The position numbers and the translations under genes were made by a program. This document shows, in pieces, positions 60,484 through 64,000 of a stretch of 64,000 bases of DNA; the first letter of the stretch is position 1; each line of letters begins with the position of its first letter. The DNA is from Salvia splendens (taxonomy: Eukaryota > Streptophyta > Magnoliopsida > Lamiales > Lamiaceae). The stretch lies in contig NC_056038.1 in NCBI RefSeq assembly GCF_004379255.2, positions 11,384,729 to 11,448,728 of the forward strand, given 5' to 3'. The notes under the pieces were generated by a model. That model was not told the origin of the DNA. It did not search any database and worked only from the letters and a program-made list of their open reading frames with translations.

Positions 60484-61395
60484 CTAAATAGTATCATGTC
60501 ACTATAAATCTATGATGAATTAGTTTTAATATATACGGAGTCAAAAAATTTAATATAAAGTAAAATACTAGTAATAATAAATTTATGACAACATGAATTA
60601 TTTTGTCGGGAATCCCAATCAGATAGTATGACATTGTGCCTTCTATATTCCTCCTAATTCTCTCCCTCCCTCCAGCCCAGCCCCATATCTCTCTGTACCT
60701 ATTATTCTCCACCGCTTCCGTTTAAGAACTCTATATAAAAATGGCGGACGCCACCGGCAAGCCCCCGCTGGAGCGGGGGCTTGTCCTTAGCTAGTTCCGT
60801 CCGTGTCTGCCACTCTCTCTCTCATTTTGCCACCTTATCTATGGCATGGCTGCCCATTGCCAACCTCGCTGAAGGGTGGGTAAATCCACGCCACCGTTGG
60901 TAGAGATGCCTATGCAACCCCTTCATTGATGCCAACGGTGGATTAACCCACCGCGGTTATATTTCAGCCGGTTCTTGATGTAGATCTCGAAATTAGCCCG
61001 AGGGTACAAAGGGCCTAGGTGTAATCCAAACCACCCCTTCTTCATCGGCGAGCCCCTCTAGCAGCGTGGGTGACGCCACCCAGGTCGGAGGCGAAGGCGA
61101 CGCCACACAGACTAGAGGCGTAGCTGGCAGCGAAGGCAATGCCCCCCCAGACTGGAGGCGTAGCTTACGTCGAAGGTGACACCAGCTCTGAGTCAGTGTC
61201 CAACCCTGAAATGTCTGATGAACAGTTTAAGAAGAGATTTGTGTCTCTGAAGCTAACAAAGTTCTATGGGAGAAATGTGTGGTTGAGGCAGAGAGGAGGG
61301 TGAATGAACTATTCAGGGACAATTGCTTGGATCTGTTGTTAATTGTGTAGTGCTTGTATTGCTAGAGTACGAGATTTGTTATTATTGGAGTATGT
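60484..61395. other. Intergenic, GC-richer, no gene recognised
   Basis: It contains repeated GGCGAAGGCGACGCC / GACTGGAGGCGTAGC phrases (about 61085-61160) and a short frame (EQFKKRFVSLKLTKFYG near 61220) that I cannot assign. Confidence 0.4.
60758..60783. repeat. Perfect GC-rich hairpin
   Basis: An 11-bp perfect stem (CAAGCCCCCGC and its inverse) with a TGGA loop. It could be a terminator-like or processing structure, or chance. No gene is attached. Confidence 0.6.
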
Positions 61396-61398
61396 TAA

Positions 61399-63415
61399 GT
61401 CCATCCACAACGCTGTCTCTATACCGTCTCTTAACTACTATTTGAGCACTATTTGAGGGCCCCACTGTCCTTTTTTCCTCCATCTCTTAACTAAGAGACG
61501 GAACCTGCAACGCTCCGTCTCTTAACCGTCTCTATACCGTCTCTTAATTACTATTCATTCAATTTAATTTATAATTTTTTTTAAAACCCAATTCAATTTA
61601 AACAAACACACTTTATTAAAATTAAAACAATATTACAACTTAACATTAAAAAAAACGAAGACATAATTAAAATTCTAAAAAAATAAAAATGACATAATTT
61701 AATCTTCTCCGCCAAAGTTTTCCCAAATGTGCTCAATTAGATCCTCTTGGAGTTGGGTGTGGGCGCTAGAGTCGCGTGTCCTTGCCCGAATAGCCAACCG
61801 TTCTTGTATAGATGGATGCGCTCCACTTCGCGGCGGACTACTTGCGGTTGAGCTTCCGGGGGATTCGGGGTCGAACCAATTTCCGGCATCGGGTCCTTCG
61901 TCTCGGACAATCATGTTGTGCAAGATTATGCACGTATACATGATGTCGACCATGCTCTCCATGAACCACGAACGAGCCGGGACTTTGATGATGTTGAAGC
62001 GCGGTTGGAGAACCCCGAACGCCCTCTCCACATCCTTGCGCGCAGCCTCCTGCTTCTGCGCAAAAAGAGCCTGCTTTGGGTTCGCTGGCCTGCCGCACGT
62101 CTTCACGAAGGTCGGCCACTTCGGGTAGATGCCGTCGGTGAGATAGTACCCCATTTTATACCGCCGGTTGTTGGCGACGAAGTTGATGGCCGGCGCTTTA
62201 CCATCCAAAACTTCGGTAAAGAGGTCGGACTGTTGGAGCACGTTTACGTCGTTGTTCGAGCCAGGGACCCCGAAGTACGCGTGCCAGATCCAAAGTCGGT
62301 AGTCGGCAACGGCCTCGAGTACAACGGTTGGGTGGGTGCCTTTGTGACCGCTCGTGTAGGAACCCCTCCAAGCCACCGGGCAATTCTTCCATTGCCAGTG
62401 CATGCAATCGACACTGCCAAGCATCCCGGGGAATCCGTGCACTTGTTCGTGCAGGTTGAGGAGGAACTGACAATCCTCCGTGGTTGGCCTCCGGAGAAAT
62501 TCGTCACTGAAGGCTGCCCGGACGCCTCTGCAGAAGTTGAGCAAGCACAAGCGCCCAGTGCTGTCTCCGATGTGCAGGTATTCGTCGAATATGTCGGCCG
62601 TTTGTCCAGTCGCAAGCTGCCGGATGGCTGCAGTACATTTCTGCAGCGTCGTGTGGCTGGGACGACCGACCGCGTCGAACCCTTCTCGGAAGAACTCCTC
62701 CCTGGCCGCCAAAGTATTCGCTATGTGGAGAAATAGCGGTTTCCGCATGCGGAAACGGCGACGGAAATAGGTATCTCCCCAAATCGGGTTATCGCAGAAG
62801 TAGTCGCGTACTAACCGTGCGGCGGCTTCCTCCCGGTTCCGATTGATGTACTTCCGGGAGCGTCGTGGGGGTGGTGCGGCTTCCTCCGCCTCTCGTCGTC
62901 GATCTTCTTCGAGTGATTGTTCCATTAATTGGCGCATTTGCTCAAAAGGATCCATTTGTTTGAGTTGATTGAAGATGGAAATTGGAGTGATAGAGAGGAT
63001 TTGAGAGGAATAGAAGTGTGTTTGTGTTTGAAATGAGTATGGAATAGAATTATTTATAGAGTAAAAAAATTAAAATTTTAAAAAATGAAAATAAATATTT
63101 AACGGTAATATTACCGTTTGAAAAAAAAAATTTTTTTTTTATTAAAAATCGATTTTTTTTTTAAAAAAATGAATTATTGCGTCATCAGTGACGACGCCCA
63201 CTCGCGGGCCAGCGAGTGGGCGTCACGCACGCATGGGGACGTGCCACGTGTCTCGGGCGCGTGGCGAGACAGCTCGTCTCGTGTCTCTCCGAGACGAGCT
63301 ACGCGACGAGACGGTCGCGAGCTGGAGACGAGATGGCCGCTGCAATGCATCTCGCGGGGGTCTCGTCTCTCCGAGACGAGACGCGAGCCCGGCGCGAGAC
63401 GCGTTGTGGATGGTC
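61399..63415 (-). mobile_element. Intact PIF/Harbinger element C
   Basis: TAA duplicates flank both ends (61396-61398 and 63416-63418). The termini are GTCCATCCACAACGC and, inverted, GACCATCCACAACGC. It is 2,017 bp with an uninterrupted transposase ORF on the minus strand. The promoter side holds a CTATAAATAATTC box (near 63050), the ACGGTAATATTACCGT palindrome (63100-63115) and a GC hairpin (GACGCCCACTCGC and inverse, 63192-63223), as in elements A and B. Confidence 0.93.
61699..62955 (-). CDS. PIF/Harbinger transposase (HARBI1/ALP1-like), intact
   Basis: A single exon of 418 residues from MDPFEQMRQLMEQS to HIWENFGGED. It has an acidic N-terminal helix, a basic stretch RRSRKYINR (about 31-39), and a probable helix-turn-helix region (about 88-120, EEFFREGFDAVGRPSHTTLQ). 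The DDE_Tnp_4-type catalytic core has D183 in GSVDCMHW, D236 in GVPGSNNDVN and E310 in KDVERAFGVLQ. The C-terminal helices follow (MYTCIILHNMIV). Family members cut and paste with TAA target preference, usually helped by a Myb-like protein, which this element does not encode. All catalytic residues are present and there is no stop or frameshift. It could act on the defective copies at 21022-24008, whose ends are similar. Confidence 0.93.
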   Translation of the reverse strand: MDPFEQMRQLMEQSLEEDRRREAEEAAPPPRRSRKYINRNREEAAARLVRDYFCDNPIWGDTYFRRRFRMRKPLFLHIANTLAAREEFFREGFDAVGRPSHTTLQKCTAAIRQLATGQTADIFDEYLHIGDSTGRLCLLNFCRGVRAAFSDEFLRRPTTEDCQFLLNLHEQVHGFPGMLGSVDCMHWQWKNCPVAWRGSYTSGHKGTHPTVVLEAVADYRLWIWHAYFGVPGSNNDVNVLQQSDLFTEVLDGKAPAINFVANNRRYKMGYYLTDGIYPKWPTFVKTCGRPANPKQALFAQKQEAARKDVERAFGVLQPRFNIIKVPARSWFMESMVDIMYTCIILHNMIVRDEGPDAGNWFDPESPGSSTASSPPRSGAHPSIQERLAIRARTRDSSAHTQLQEDLIEHIWENFGGED

Positions 63416-63418
63416 TAA

Positions 63419-64000
63419 AGCTCTAATTGTTGCAATATTGTTGGCTAAATTAACTGGGGAATGTGTCTGGGTGTAATCATTGTGACTGTGCGTTGCTTAA
63501 ATTGATAATCAAATTGGGGGTGTGACTCTGGTGATTGGATTGTGGTTGTACATGATTAATTTCTTCAATTTCAATTCAAATTGTGGTGTGGCTATGGTGT
63601 CACTGTGGTGTGGTGAATGATGTGGTTGTGGTGTCATTGTGGTGTGGTTGTGGTGTTACTGTGGTGTGGTTATGGAATGGTTGTGGTTGTTGTGTGATTG
63701 CATTGCATTCCAAAACAGTTTTCCATTCAATTCATAACTTGCTAAATTTTCAAAATGCATTACTCCCTCCGTCTGCGATTAGAAGTCTCATTTATTAGAT
63801 TAGTTAGTTAGAAACCAAACCCAAAAAGATAAACGTAGCTGCACAACTAACCAACCACCTCACGTGATAAAAATCCTCTTAAGCTAGAGTTACCATGATC
63901 CATGGGTTTGACATCCCAGGTTGCCTTATACTAATCAATAGTATGTAGGAAAGCTTTTTCAAAAGGGAACTTATAAATTTCTTTGACCGGGCACTTGGGG
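63419..64000. other. Right edge, no gene recognised
   Basis: It contains a GTGGTGTGGT-rich low-complexity stretch (about 63580-63695) and a one-sided Stowaway-type end (CTCCCTCCGTCTGCGATTAG near 63763). Confidence 0.45.

Noticed and set aside
61918..62736. 272-codon plus-strand frame
   Set aside because: It is the antisense shadow of the intact Harbinger transposase.
63098..63117. TAATATTAC nonamer within a palindrome, as at geminivirus replication origins
   Set aside because: The motif lies inside an A/T palindrome shared by Harbinger copies, and no Rep-like frame or iteron set is nearby. Coincidence.

Overview
This is a plant nuclear window, from a eudicot. The genes contain introns with GT/AG borders, the intergenic DNA is AT-rich, and most of the sequence is transposable-element material of plant types: Ty1/copia, Ty3/gypsy, TRIM, hAT, PIF/Harbinger, Mutator-like and mariner/Stowaway. 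The protein sequences look asterid-like and Lamiales (mint family, Salvia-like) is my best guess; that is an inference only.

Host genes, left to right. (1) A WDR12/YTM1-type ribosome-biogenesis gene (minus strand, 12 exons, 9563 to 5293), complete except for one in-frame TGA. (2) A small plant-specific gene of unknown function (plus, 11429-12099). (3) A broken RPK2-like LRR receptor kinase (plus, about 28959-32069). (4) A Ninja/AFP-family co-repressor adaptor (minus, 41060 to 36319) with a 4 kb intron full of repeats. (5) A G3BP-like NTF2+RRM RNA-binding protein (minus, 52210 to 48282). The AFP-like and G3BP-like genes look intact. These genes do not form a shared pathway.

Mobile DNA. A degenerate copia element (12189-17352) abuts a complete 499-bp TRIM (17358-17856). 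A gypsy gag relic lies at 18100-18612. At 21022-24008 a Harbinger element has a 925-bp internally deleted relative inserted near its right end. A hAT element with a near-complete transposase (24164-27894) and a copia-like LTR (28426-28916) lie upstream of the RPK2 relic. A long inverted-repeat element (32928-34941) holds a hAT-type element carrying a tRNA-like segment; a second copy of that element lies at 54455-55253. A young non-autonomous gypsy-type element (43758-46856) has near-identical LTRs and a 20-copy 39-bp array instead of pol. A mariner element (55699-59287) has lost a catalytic region and carries an unexplained antisense ORF. An intact Harbinger copy (61399-63415) encodes a full 418-aa transposase. 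Many Stowaway-type, Mutator-type and hAT-type MITEs are scattered between them, several with exact target-site duplications.

The most unusual items are the paired tRNA-bearing hAT-type elements, the minisatellite-filled LTR element, the nested Harbinger pair, and the single nonsense codon in an otherwise perfect WDR12 gene. All exon borders were read by eye from splice consensus and reading phase.
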